A stretch of DNA of 50,214 nucleotides from Deltaproteobacteria bacterium (lineage in GTDB: Bacteria; Desulfobacterota; GWC2-55-46). The stretch covers positions 1 to 50,214 of the forward strand of contig JABTVA010000008.1 of NCBI GenBank assembly GCA_015075075.1, in the 5' to 3' direction. The position numbers and the translations under genes were made by a program. The notes under the pieces are model-generated. The model was not told where the DNA came from. It did not search any database and saw nothing but the letters and a program-made list of their open reading frames with translations. Positions 8,708 through 15,963 of the stretch are shown here, piece by piece. Positions within the stretch are counted from its first letter, which is position 1. Every line of letters starts with the position of its first letter.

Positions 8708-9916
8708 ATGCACGGCAGCATGCCAAAAGGCCATCCCCACGAGGTGCCCGGTATGAAGGGAGGGCACGGCCACGGCCATCCAGGAGGACACCCGGGCGGC
8801 CACGGCGGCGGTCCCGATAAAAGCGGCGGAAGGAAGTGGCTCCCCAAGCTCATCGCCTGGGAGCTTACGAGGTCCTGCAACCTCGACTGCATACACTGCA
8901 GGGCTGCGGCCAGGTTCGGCCCCTACCCAAACGAACTCACGACAGAGGAGTGTTTCAAATTCCTTGACGACGTGGCCTCGTTCTCAAACCCCATAATGAT
9001 AATGACCGGCGGCGAGCCCATGCTGAGGGACGACATCTGGGACATAGCCAAGTACGGCACCAAGCTGGGGCTTAGGATGGTCATGGCCCCTTGCGGCTTC
9101 CTCGTGACAGAGGAGACCGCGAGGAAGATGATAGAGTCCGGCATACAGCGCGTGAGCTTCTCCATAGACGGCGCTACGGCCGAGAGCCACGACAACTTCA
9201 GGCGCGTTCCGGGCGCGTTCGCGAGCGTAATGACCGCCATAGAGAACGTCAAGAAGGTCGGCCTCCCGTTCCAGGTCAATACCACCATTACCAGGCACAA
9301 CCTCGCGGAGCTTCCGAAGATACTCGAGCTCGTCATATCGCTCGGGGCGGTCGCGCACCACCCGTTCCTCCTCGTGCCCACCGGCAGGGGCGCGCAATTG
9401 AAAGACCAGGAGATCTCCCCGGAGGAGTACGAGAAGTCCCTTTCCTGGTTCTACGAGATGAGGGACAGGGTGCCGCTCCAGTTCAAGCCCACCTGCGCCC
9501 CCCATTATTACAGGATATTCAGGCAGAAGGAGCGCGAGAAGGGCGTAACAGTAACGCCCGAGACCCACGGCCTCGACGCCATGAGCAAGGGGTGCATGGG
9601 AGGGCAGTCCTTCGCCTTCGTCTCCAATACCGGCAAGGTACAGATATGCGGCTTCCTTGACGTCGAGTGCGGGGACATAAGGAAGGAGCCCTTCCACGTC
9701 GTATGGGACAACTCCAAGGTCTTCCAGGAGATGAGGGCCTGGGACGACTATAACGGCAGGTGCGGCTACTGCGAGTTCAGGAAGGTCTGCGGCGGGTGCA
9801 GGGCAAGGGCCTTCGCCTTCACCGGGGACTACATGGACGAGGAGCCGTTCTGCACCTACCAGCCCTCTGACGCCGCGAAGAAGGCGCACGCGGAGCGTCA
9901 CGGCGAAAAGGTCTGA
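8708..9916 (+). CDS. ahbD: radical SAM heme synthase (Fe-coproporphyrin III decarboxylase), AhbD type
   Basis: 402 residues. AhbD converts Fe-coproporphyrin III to heme b by radical decarboxylation in the siroheme-dependent pathway. The radical-SAM triad is Cys57, Cys61 and Cys64 in ELTRSCNLDCIHCRAAA; the GGEP loop is near residue 101. The C-terminal SPASM-like cysteines (CGYCEFRKVCGGCRAR, then FCTY) bind a second cluster. It lacks the long N-terminal region typical of AhbC/NirJ, so AhbD is preferred. The first 36 residues are a His/Gly tail (GHGHGHPGGHPGGHGGG) that may bind metal. GGAG lies just before the start. A terminator follows, ending the heme transcript. Confidence 0.9.
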   Translation: MHGSMPKGHPHEVPGMKGGHGHGHPGGHPGGHGGGPDKSGGRKWLPKLIAWELTRSCNLDCIHCRAAARFGPYPNELTTEECFKFLDDVASFSNPIMIMTGGEPMLRDDIWDIAKYGTKLGLRMVMAPCGFLVTEETARKMIESGIQRVSFSIDGATAESHDNFRRVPGAFASVMTAIENVKKVGLPFQVNTTITRHNLAELPKILELVISLGAVAHHPFLLVPTGRGAQLKDQEISPEEYEKSLSWFYEMRDRVPLQFKPTCAPHYYRIFRQKEREKGVTVTPETHGLDAMSKGCMGGQSFAFVSNTGKVQICGFLDVECGDIRKEPFHVVWDNSKVFQEMRAWDDYNGRCGYCEFRKVCGGCRARAFAFTGDYMDEEPFCTYQPSDAAKKAHAERHGEKV

Positions 9917-9930
9917 AAACCGATCCAGCA

Positions 9931-9968
9931 GGCCGGCGGCGGCGAGAGTACTGCCAGCCGGCCTTTTT
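9931..9968 (+). terminator. Rho-independent terminator after ahbD
   Basis: GGCCGGC (9931-9937) pairs perfectly with GCCGGCC (9957-9963), and TTTTT follows at 9964-9968. It separates the heme operon from the ChdC-like gene, which must have its own promoter or depend on readthrough. Confidence 0.85.
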
Positions 9969-10020
9969 CTATAAGGTTGACTGCCCGCTTCCCATTCCCC
10001 ACGTGACGCTGGAGACACGC

Positions 10021-10824
10021 ATGACTGAAAAAGAGAGGCCCGGACATCCGGGAAGGCACCACGGAAGCGCGCCTGGCGGGAAGCCGCCCGTAGGCGCGGA
10101 CATCGACCTTGAAGCGCTCGTGGATGTAAGCGAAAAAGGCGGCTTGAAGGACGGGGTGCGCCAGCGCCTCAACAGGCGGCTTTTCGTCCAGCTGAACGTC
10201 TTCACCCGCTGCAAGGACTGCAAACCTCTGATAAAATCAATCGAGAAGGCCGGTATCGAGGCGGCGCTCTATCTCGACATCCACGACCCGCAGGGCGTGG
10301 GCCTCGTTACCATGAGCCAGGACCCGCAATTTTTCGTGACCGGGCTGAGGGACCTCCTGAACGGCCCCGGGTTCGGGGAGCTCGAGCTAAGGCGGGAGTA
10401 TTCGATGCTCGGCCGCACCTACGGCCTCGGACACGAGGAAAACCTTGAGGACTGGCTGCTTAAAAGGACCAGGCGGGTGGTCCTTAATACGAACTGGCCC
10501 TGGGCGGTCTGGTATCCGCTCCGTAGGACCGGCGAGTTCGCCCGGCTCCCGAAGGAGGAGCAGGCGGCAATGCTCATGGAGCACGGCGTAATCGGCAGGG
10601 CCTTCGGAAAGGCCGACCTGGGCCATGACGTGAGGCTCGTCTCCAACGGGCTCGACCAGAACGACAACGACTTCGTCATCGGGCTCATCGGAAGCGAGCT
10701 CCATCCCCTCTCCGCGCTCGTGCAGACGATGAGGGGGACAAGGCAGACCTCTACATATATCCGTGAGATGGGGCCTTTTTTCGTGGGGAGGGCCGCATAC
10801 CAGAGCCCGATGAAGGCGGAATAA
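10021..10824 (+). CDS. chdC: chlorite dismutase-fold protein, probable coproheme decarboxylase
   Basis: 267 residues from ATG 10021, chosen over GTG 10003 because GGAG sits 6 bases before it. The second half matches the Cld/HemQ family. Tyr165 in WYPLRRTGEFARLP corresponds to the catalytic Tyr of the YPMxK motif of coproheme decarboxylases. His188 in MLMEHGVIGRAFG is the expected proximal heme ligand. SNGLDQNDNDFVIGLIG and GPFFVGR complete the signature. Such enzymes turn coproheme into heme b with peroxide. The N-terminus is His/Gly-rich (GHPGRHHGSAPGG), like AhbD next door, and a CKDC pair occurs at residues 64-67. True chlorite dismutase is less likely given the Tyr motif and the heme-gene context. 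Confidence 0.85.
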   Translation: MTEKERPGHPGRHHGSAPGGKPPVGADIDLEALVDVSEKGGLKDGVRQRLNRRLFVQLNVFTRCKDCKPLIKSIEKAGIEAALYLDIHDPQGVGLVTMSQDPQFFVTGLRDLLNGPGFGELELRREYSMLGRTYGLGHEENLEDWLLKRTRRVVLNTNWPWAVWYPLRRTGEFARLPKEEQAAMLMEHGVIGRAFGKADLGHDVRLVSNGLDQNDNDFVIGLIGSELHPLSALVQTMRGTRQTSTYIREMGPFFVGRAAYQSPMKAE

Positions 10825-10827
10825 GTC

Positions 10828-10848
10828 GCCCCGCGCAAACCGCGGGGC
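10828..10848 (+). other. perfect GC hairpin after chdC
   Basis: GCCCCGCG (10828-10835) and CGCGGGGC (10841-10848) form an 8-bp stem with a 5-base loop directly after the chdC stop. No T run follows, so it may be an mRNA 3'-end stabiliser or a weak terminator. Confidence 0.4.
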
Positions 10849-10870
10849 ATGAGCCCCAAGGAAGGATACG

Positions 10871-10954
10871 GGCAGCCTCCAAAATCGGAGTTTTACATCT
10901 TTTCCCGGCTTGACGCAGAATCCAGGGAAAAGAGCCGGTCTTTAAAGGTTGCCT
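10871..10954. repeat. nested palindromic repeat, short family A copy
   Basis: It starts GGCAGCCTCCAAAATCGGAG, contains TTTTCCCGG and CCAGGGAAAAGA, and ends GGTTGCC. The outer arms match the copy at 6015-6156, but the AT-rich central core is missing. It overlaps the in-frame extension of the next gene, which argues for the later start of that gene. Confidence 0.6.
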
Positions 10955-10974
10955 CCGGACAGGACGTTCGCACA

Positions 10975-11181
10975 ATGCTCAGGTACAAGGTCGTAGAGCT
11001 CTCTACGGTAACCGACGAGACTATCGAAGAGGCGCTCAACTCGCTGACTCCCGAAGGGTGGAGGATAGAGAGCCTCCATTTCGCCATGAGGGATTCCTCG
11101 AAGAGGCCGTCAATGGCATTCCTTCTATTTACGCGCGAGGAGCCGGAAAAGGAAGCCGCCGAAGGAGGCAGCAGTGACTGA
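10975..11181 (+). CDS. small DUF4177-like protein
   Basis: 68 residues from ATG 10975; the longer frame to 10849 runs through a repeat element and is rejected. The pattern (YKVVELSTVTDETIEEALNS, then LTPEGWRIESLHFAM and a final AFLLF strand) looks like the small DUF4177 family. Those proteins are short beta-alpha-beta proteins of unknown role with the same 'L..LG..GWel' core. It overlaps the RDD gene by 8 bases, so the two are probably translated together. Confidence 0.65.
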   Translation: MLRYKVVELSTVTDETIEEALNSLTPEGWRIESLHFAMRDSSKRPSMAFLLFTREEPEKEAAEGGSSD

Positions 11182-11638
11182 GGGGTATGTTTTCATGCAA
11201 ACCGAAACAGTGCCCTTCCAGAAGGCCGAGGCGCTCGAGCGGTTTCTTGCGAAGTTCATAGACCTCCTCATAACCTGCGCCTTCTTCGCCTTCCCTACCT
11301 TTGTCGGGCCGCTCGCGGCCCTGACATACATCCTCATCTCCGACGGCATAAGGGGCGGACAGAGCATCGGTAAGCGCGTCATCGGCCTCAGGGCCGTTCT
11401 GGCGGAGACAGGCGAGCCCTGCGACTTCAAGAGGTCGATCATCCGGAACTCGCCCTTCGCGCTCCTCATCGTATTCTGGTTCCTGGTCGGCTGGATACCC
11501 TACCTCGGGAAGCTCCTCTTCATCGCAGCCGCGCTCGTAGTAGGCGCATTCGAGCTGGTCCTCGTCTACACGGACGAACGTGGGGCCAGGTTCGGGGACA
11601 GGGTGGCAGGGACGGTCGTGGCCGTCTCGAAGAAATAG
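11174..11638 (+). CDS. RDD family membrane protein
   Basis: 154 residues. RDD proteins are small membrane proteins with an Arg and two Asp in conserved helices. Here these fit LERFLAKFIDLLITCAFFAF and the GQSIGKRVIGLRAV segment, with about three membrane helices and a final RFGDRVAGTVVAV. GTG at 11174 is preferred because GGAGG lies 5 bases before it; ATG 11195 is the alternative. Function of the family is mostly unknown, with some members linked to ion transport. A strong bidirectional terminator follows. Confidence 0.8.
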   Translation: MTEGYVFMQTETVPFQKAEALERFLAKFIDLLITCAFFAFPTFVGPLAALTYILISDGIRGGQSIGKRVIGLRAVLAETGEPCDFKRSIIRNSPFALLIVFWFLVGWIPYLGKLLFIAAALVVGAFELVLVYTDERGARFGDRVAGTVVAVSKK

Positions 11639-11731
11639 GGCCTGCAAACAAATCTCTCTCTTATCGATTGGATAACCGGCGAGATTAATCCCTGTAGGGC
11701 GCGCTGTGCGCGCCATGAATTCCTCATAAAT

Positions 11732-11762
11732 AAAAGCCCCGCCTGAATAGGCGGGGCTTTTA
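11732..11762. terminator. bidirectional terminator
   Basis: AAAAGCCCCGCC and GGCGGGGCTTTTA form a 12-bp stem with loop TGAATA. A/T tracts on both sides let it stop both the + strand RDD transcript and the - strand sodB transcript, which converge here. Confidence 0.9.
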
Positions 11763-11788
11763 TTTGAGTTCATTTCCCAGGGGCGGCT

Positions 11789-12403
11789 TCAGCTCGCCGC
11801 CTCTTTCTGCACCTGGTCGAGATCCACCCTGTCGAGCCTCTTCTGGCAGACATTCCAGTTGATGTTCTTCATGAACGCGTCGATGTATGGCGCCCTCTTC
11901 GCGCCGTAGTCCATGAAGTAGGCGTGCTCGTAGACGTCCATTATGAGCACTGGCACCACGTTCATCGGGGCCTTCTCGTTGTGCGCGTCGAGGCAGTAGT
12001 TGTGGAGCTTGCCGTCGTAGAGCGAGAGGGCCGTTACTACCCAGCCCCTGCATGACATGCCGCAGGCCTTGAACTCCTCGGCCCACTTCTCGAACGAGCC
12101 CCATTCCCTCGCGATAAGGTCCGATAGCTTCCCCGAGGGCTTGCCGCCCTTGCCAGTGAGGTTCTCGAAGTAGAGCTCGTGGAGGATGACGGCGTTATAG
12201 GCGAAGGTCTCTTCTATCTTCAAGGCCCTCCAGTCGGAAAAGACCTGGTTTGCCGTACCGAGGTCGGCCTTCTTCTGCTTATCCTCTATTTCGTTCAATT
12301 TGTTGATGTAGCCGACGTAGAGTATGTCCCTGTGGTTCGATATCTGCGCCTCGGAGAGGCCCTCGGGCTTGAGGTCGAATTTCTTGGGCTGGTGCTGTGG
12401 CAT
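11789..12403 (-). CDS. sodB: superoxide dismutase, Fe/Mn family
   Basis: 204 residues. It dismutates superoxide. The four metal ligands fit the family: His in ISNHRDILYVGY, His in ILHELYFENL, then Asp and His in LIMDVYEHAYFMDYG. The C-terminal NINWNVCQKRL is also typical. No signal peptide, so cytoplasmic. Metal choice (Fe or Mn) cannot be fixed from sequence. It is single-gene with AGGAGG before the ATG. The 400 bases upstream contain two repeat elements, and its promoter must lie within or between them. Confidence 0.95.
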   Translation of the reverse strand: MPQHQPKKFDLKPEGLSEAQISNHRDILYVGYINKLNEIEDKQKKADLGTANQVFSDWRALKIEETFAYNAVILHELYFENLTGKGGKPSGKLSDLIAREWGSFEKWAEEFKACGMSCRGWVVTALSLYDGKLHNYCLDAHNEKAPMNVVPVLIMDVYEHAYFMDYGAKRAPYIDAFMKNINWNVCQKRLDRVDLDQVQKEAAS

Positions 12404-12433
12404 CTGAACCTCCTTCCACTAACGGTTATTTTA

Positions 12434-12598
12434 GTAGGCTGCTGAAAAAGTCCATCTGCTTCGTTATTTTCGTCGCTGGGCACTCCGGCGTACACGAAAA
12501 GTACGCCTCATTCCCAGTTCCCTTATTCCAATGGGGGCCTCGCATCTGGAGCTTTTTGAGCAGCCTGAATGAAAACGGAGTTTTTCAGCAAGCTGCTA
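12434..12598. repeat. dispersed palindromic repeat, family B copy 2
   Basis: It begins GGCTGCTGAAAAAGTCC and contains AAGTACGCCTCATTCC; it has an internal CTTTTTGAGCAGCC and ends TTTTTCAGCAAGCTGC. Ends and inner box match the element at 4349-4500. It fills most of the spacer upstream of sodB and abuts the family A copy at 12597. Confidence 0.65.
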
Positions 12599-12726
12599 AA
12601 AATCGATCTTTTCCCCGGACTCCGGGTAGTTACGGGAATAAAAATGCTCACATATTGTCATATATGCTCCGCTTTTTATTCCTGGCCTTCCGGGAAAAGC
12701 GGGAAAAATCTCTATTTTTAGAGGGT
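12597..12726. repeat. nested palindromic repeat, family A copy 3 (inverted)
   Basis: This is the reverse orientation of the 6015 copy. It reads AAAATCGATCTTTTCCCCGGA, then GGGAATAAAAATGCTCACAT, ATATGCTCCGCTTTTTATTCC, and ends CTATTTTTAGAGGGTGCC. It sits between sodB and the holin-like gene. Confidence 0.8.
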
Positions 12727-12810
12727 GCCTCGACGCAGGCGGCTTAAAGCGGCCTTTCACGGGCGGGAATCATAGCTTAATTAAAGCCAGTAATCGGGGA
12801 TCTGTCAAGG

Positions 12811-13146
12811 TCAGACGAACCTGTTAAGGACTATGCTCAAGAGGCTTATGACGAGCGCGCCGGCCAGGGCCGGCAGGAAGCCGGCGATCGCAAAGCCGCT
12901 TATGAGCCATCCGACCGCCCAGAGTATGACGCCGTTAAGGACGAGCGTGAAGAGCCCGAGCGTGAGTATGTTTATGGGGAGGGTGAGGACCAGGAGGACC
13001 GGCTTTATTATAAGGTTCATGACGGCGAGGAGGACAGCGGCCTTTATCGCCGGGCCGTAGCCCTCGACGTTCACGCCCGGGACCAGGTACGAGGCGAGGA
13101 ATATCCCTGCTGTTAATATCACGAGCCTTAGTATTATGTTAAGCAT
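12811..13146 (-). CDS. phage-holin-IV family membrane protein (PF04020 type)
   Basis: 111 residues with four hydrophobic helices. The signature VPGVNVEGYGPAIKAAVLLAVMNLIIKP and LPINILTLGLFTLVLNG is that of the widespread small membrane family named after a putative holin but found on most bacterial chromosomes. Nothing here suggests a lysis role: no endolysin is adjacent. Its start overlaps the end of the upstream inositol monophosphatase gene by 8 bases, so the two are one transcript. Confidence 0.85.
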   Translation of the reverse strand: MLNIILRLVILTAGIFLASYLVPGVNVEGYGPAIKAAVLLAVMNLIIKPVLLVLTLPINILTLGLFTLVLNGVILWAVGWLISGFAIAGFLPALAGALVISLLSIVLNRFV

Positions 13147-13927
13147 CCCGGTCGGGCCCCTTCAATACCTTTATCATGCGCTCGTGTATGAGTCCGTTGG
13201 AGGCGAGGCATTCCCTGCCGTATACGGAAAAAGGGCCGCCGCCAAAGCCGGTCACACGGCCACCGGCCTCCTCGACTATGAGCGCGCCTGCCGCGACGTC
13301 CCAGGGACGGAGCTTCATCTCCCAGTACCCGTCGAACCTGCCCGAGGCCGTGTAGCAGAGGTCCAGCGCGGCCGAGCCCGCCCTCCTTATGGCCTGCGCC
13401 TTGAGCGAAAAGGCCGAGAAGTGGTCGAAATTGTTGTCGTCCGCCACGCGGAGATCATAGGGGAAGCCGGTTGCAAGCAGGCTCCTGTCGAGCGAGTCCG
13501 TGGAAGATACCTTTATCACCTCGCCGTTAAGGAGCGCCCCCCGGCCCCTTTCGGCGGTAAAGAGCTCATCGAGCATGGGGTCGTACACGGCCCCGAATAC
13601 GACCGTCCCCTCCTCCTCAAAGGCGATAGAGACGCAGAAGAACGGGAAACCGTGTGAGTAGTTGGTCGTGCCGTCGAGCGGGTCTATTATCCATTTGAAA
13701 GGCGAGTCTTTCACGACCTCCGGGCTCTCCTCCGTGAGGATGCCGTGCCCGGGAAAGGCCTTCCGTATCTCGCCCATAATGAGGTCCTCGGAGGCGCGGT
13801 CAGCCTCGGTTACGAGGTCTATGGCCCCCTTGAACTCCACGCTCCGGGACCTCCCCAGGTTTTCCTTAAGGAGGCCTCCGGCGCGCCTTATGGTCTCAAT
13901 CGCGGTTTTCCTTGCCTTGTCTCTCAT
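13139..13927 (-). CDS. inositol monophosphatase family protein
   Basis: 262 residues from ATG 13927; an extension to TTG 13954 is less likely. It is a Mg-dependent, Li-sensitive type phosphatase of inositol phosphates or related sugar phosphates. Metal ligands are visible as LTEESPE (Glu), WIIDPLDGTTNYSHGFP (Asp-Pro-Leu-Asp-Gly-Thr) and RPWDVAAGALIVEEAGG (Asp). Length is standard. SuhB or CysQ roles cannot be separated by sequence alone. The product shares long stretches with the decayed copy at 14248-15030, evidence of a tandem duplication. Confidence 0.93.
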   Translation of the reverse strand: MRDKARKTAIETIRRAGGLLKENLGRSRSVEFKGAIDLVTEADRASEDLIMGEIRKAFPGHGILTEESPEVVKDSPFKWIIDPLDGTTNYSHGFPFFCVSIAFEEEGTVVFGAVYDPMLDELFTAERGRGALLNGEVIKVSSTDSLDRSLLATGFPYDLRVADDNNFDHFSAFSLKAQAIRRAGSAALDLCYTASGRFDGYWEMKLRPWDVAAGALIVEEAGGRVTGFGGGPFSVYGRECLASNGLIHERMIKVLKGPDRDA

Positions 13928-13949
13928 CAGCCGCCCTTTTAAGTATAAT

Positions 13950-14042
13950 GGCAACTCTAAAAATTGATCTTTTCCCCGGACTCTGCGTAGTTACGGAATA
14001 AAAATGCTCACATATTGTCATATAGGCTCCGCTTTTTATTCC
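13950..14042. repeat. nested palindromic repeat, family A copy 4 (3' part lost)
   Basis: GGCAACTCTAAAAATTGATC, TTTTCCCCGGA, GGAATAAAAATGCTCACATA, then GGCTCCGCTTTTTATTCC. The right outer arm is missing, so it is a truncated copy of the element at 12597-12726. It lies directly upstream of the inositol monophosphatase start. Confidence 0.8.
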
Positions 14043-14083
14043 CTCTTTAGGAGTTCAATACCCCGGCGGCTTGCCGTGTTTTT

Positions 14084-14160
14084 CCCCTCCCCTTGATGGG
14101 GGGCTGGGGAGGGTGAGGATAAGTCACCCTCCTCTTATCCCCTCCATCCAAAGGGAGAGG
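14084..14160. repeat. GC-rich inverted repeat
   Basis: CCTCCCCTTGATGGGGGGCT...GGATAAG (14087-14122) is imperfectly inverted by CTTATCCCCTCCATCC and AAAGGGAGAGG (14134-14160). It is non-coding and resembles dispersed intergenic repeats of GC-rich bacteria. The ~50 bases on each side hold nothing I can identify. Confidence 0.5.
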
Positions 14161-14247
14161 TTTTGAAAAGATACTCCGGAGCTTCCTGCTGGGAGGTTCA
14201 TTATATATCAGATGGACATTTTACAAAGCATGGAGCTTCTTTTCCGC

Positions 14248-15030
14248 TCAGGCGAGGGTCCCAAGCACCTTTTCGTGTACGAGCCCGTTTGTCATAAGGC
14301 ACTCACCCGGAGTCAGGAAGGGGCCGCCTTCAAGTCGGTTATCATGCCCCCTGCCTCAGTCGGGATGAGGGGAGCCTGCCGCCGCGTCCCACGCATGGAA
14401 CCTGGGGTTCCAGTACCCTTCGAGCCTCCCGGCAGCCACGTAGCAGAGCTCCAATGCGGCCGAGCCCGCGCGTCTCAAGGCCTGCGCCCTTCTCGAAAGG
14501 GCGGCGAAATCCTTGAATATCCCGCCCTCTTTTGCTGCGAGGTCCTTCGGGAAATCGATTGCAAGGAGGCTTCTGCCGAGCTTTTCGGTCCGGGATACCT
14601 GAATGTCTTTTCCATTAAGCCAAGCCCCTTTACCGGACTCGGCCAGAAATAGCTCGTCCCGGAGGGGGTCGAGGACGACCCCGAGGACCACCCGCCCTCT
14701 CTCCTCAAGCGCTATCGACACGGAGAAATGGGGGAACGAGTGCGAGTAGTTCGTCGTCCCGTCGAGCGGGTCTATTATCCAGCGGTACGGAACGCTCCCC
14801 CTTTCTTCCGGGCTCTCCTCGGAGAGGATGCCATGCCCCGGGAACGCCGAGCGTATCTCTTCCTTTATGATGCGTTCGGAGAGGAAGTCGCTCTCCGTTA
14901 CCACGCCCTCGACGCCCTTGGACTTTACGGACAGGGCCTGCCGAAACCGTCCCTGACGGCTGCGCTATGCCCTTATTGCCGCCCTTGTCGCGACCTCTTT
15001 AAAGTCCGCCCGGCCTCCGGGGCTTTCAGG
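14248..15030 (-). pseudogene. decayed second inositol monophosphatase gene
   Basis: The central 14356-14904 frame reads as the same family: AFPGHGILSEESPE, WIIDPLDGTTNYSHSFP and HAWDAAAG. After this the frame breaks by an extra C in a C run near 14367. It continues as LIPTEAGGMITDLKAAP in a second frame, breaks again near 14320, and ends as ECLMTNGLVHEKVLGTLA with the stop at 14248-14250. Upstream, the same frame extends as DFKEVATRAAIRA, then a TAG at 14965-14967, then FRQALSVKSKGVEG. No start codon is evident. Two frameshifts plus a nonsense codon make it non-functional. It is clearly a paralog of the intact gene next to it. Confidence 0.85.
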
Positions 15031-15080
15031 GGTTGAGGACCGGAAAAAATTCGGCAGGAGGGCCAGGCCATGCCTGTCAA

Positions 15081-15264
15081 TCAGGATGCTGAAAACCTTT
15101 TGGAAGCTTTCTGTAGAAAGGTTTTAGACCCTTCAAAGACTTTTAGTTCCTGAGAAAGCCCCCTGTATGGGGGCTTTCTCAGGAAGAACTGAAAGTTTTT
15201 GGAGAGTGTTTGAGAGAAACTTTTTACAAAAAGGTTCTCTCAAGGGGGTTTTTCAGCATTCTAA
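15081..15264. repeat. large nested palindrome with perfect hairpin core
   Basis: The outer ends AGGATGCTGAAAACC and GGGTTTTTCAGCATTCT are inverted and share the CTGAAAA/TTTTCAG ends of family B. At the centre, CCTGAGAAAGCCCCC and GGGGGCTTTCTCAGG (15149-15183) form a perfect 15-bp stem with a 5-base loop, extendable outward. Arms such as AAAGGTTTT and AAAAAGGTTCTCTC lie between. It sits downstream of the FmdB gene and may also act as its transcription terminator on the - strand. Confidence 0.7.
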
Positions 15265-15276
15265 GGAAAAAGCTGC

Positions 15277-15528
15277 TCAACAGGACGGGCAGGACGAGCA
15301 GTCCGGCTTAGGCGCGTCCGATTCCTTTTTTGATTCTTTTGCCGCGCTCTTTGAGGCGTAATCGGTCTTGTACCAGCCAGAGCCCTTCAGGTGGAAGGCC
15401 GAGGAGGATATTTTCCTTTCTACCTTGCCCGAGCAGTGGACGCATTTCTTGAGGGGCTTTTCTGAAAACTTCTGCAGCGCCTCGAACTCCTTGCCGCAGT
15501 CATTGCAGATATATTCATAGATCGGCAT
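15277..15528 (-). CDS. FmdB-type zinc ribbon protein
   Basis: 83 residues. The start MPIYEYICNDCGKEFEAL, then KKCVHCSGKVERKISSSAFH and KGSGWYKTDY, matches the FmdB family of small putative regulators. The two CxxC pairs form one zinc ribbon. A Ser/Lys-rich tail ends in DCSSCPSC, a second Cys cluster often seen in deltaproteobacterial members. GGAGG lies before the ATG. Role is unknown for the family. Confidence 0.9.
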   Translation of the reverse strand: MPIYEYICNDCGKEFEALQKFSEKPLKKCVHCSGKVERKISSSAFHLKGSGWYKTDYASKSAAKESKKESDAPKPDCSSCPSC

Positions 15529-15727
15529 GAAACTCTACCTCCGGGCCAAATTTTTCCTTTATATATTGTAGGTACGAGCGGCGGTAATGTCAATTTTAAA
15601 AAGGCGGATGTTTCAGGGAGCTGAAAAAAATCTGGCTAAGGTGCTGATTTTATGGCAGAATGGGTGCGTTTGGCGGACCCCGGCTGTCGTTCGATTTCGC
15701 TCCCCTTGCCCCGCCTCGCCCTTTTTA

Positions 15728-15862
15728 ATGGACCAAGATTCGCTTAAAAAAGAAAAGAGCTTGCGATACTCCGTAAGGAACGGGGTGTTCGCGAGCATGA
15801 TGAACGGCTTTACGCTCGACTACCTGACGCCGTTTCTGCTGCTCCTGGGCGGGACCATCTAA
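15728..15862 (+). pseudogene. truncated N-terminus of an MFS-type transporter
   Basis: 44 residues: after a short polar start comes KSLRYSVRNGVFASMMNGFT followed by LDYLTPFLLLLGGTI and TAA. This resembles the first helix of a class of major facilitator transporters (family consensus of the kind SLRYSIxDGxFASxMxGFxExYxxPFALxLG). Everything after GGT is lost. The Mu-like prophage begins within about 100 bases, so insertion of the phage is the simplest cause. The preceding ~135 bases (15590-15725) are open in frame, but GC-rich and repeat-like, and not part of the gene. Confidence 0.55.
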
Positions 15863-15963
15863 AGCGGCACGCTAAAGAACCCCTGCCAAAAATGCGATAA
15901 ATGACCCTCTCTGTTTTTTTGACTGTATCAAAACCTTTTTGATTTAACCGCCCTCTTACCATC

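Noticed and set aside
10849..10974. Longer start of the DUF4177-like gene
   Set aside because: The extension is a family A repeat element, not protein-like sequence.
12811..13146. True phage holin
   Set aside because: The family is a common chromosomal membrane protein; the gene is coupled to an inositol monophosphatase gene and has no endolysin nearby.
15590..15727. N-terminal extension of the MFS-like frame
   Set aside because: It is GC-rich and Arg/Pro-rich and resembles intergenic repeat sequence; the MFS similarity begins only after ATG 15728.
15863..15963. Exact prophage terminus (TG...CA) at the late end
   Set aside because: Several TG dinucleotides fit and the opposite end is outside the window, so no base can be chosen.
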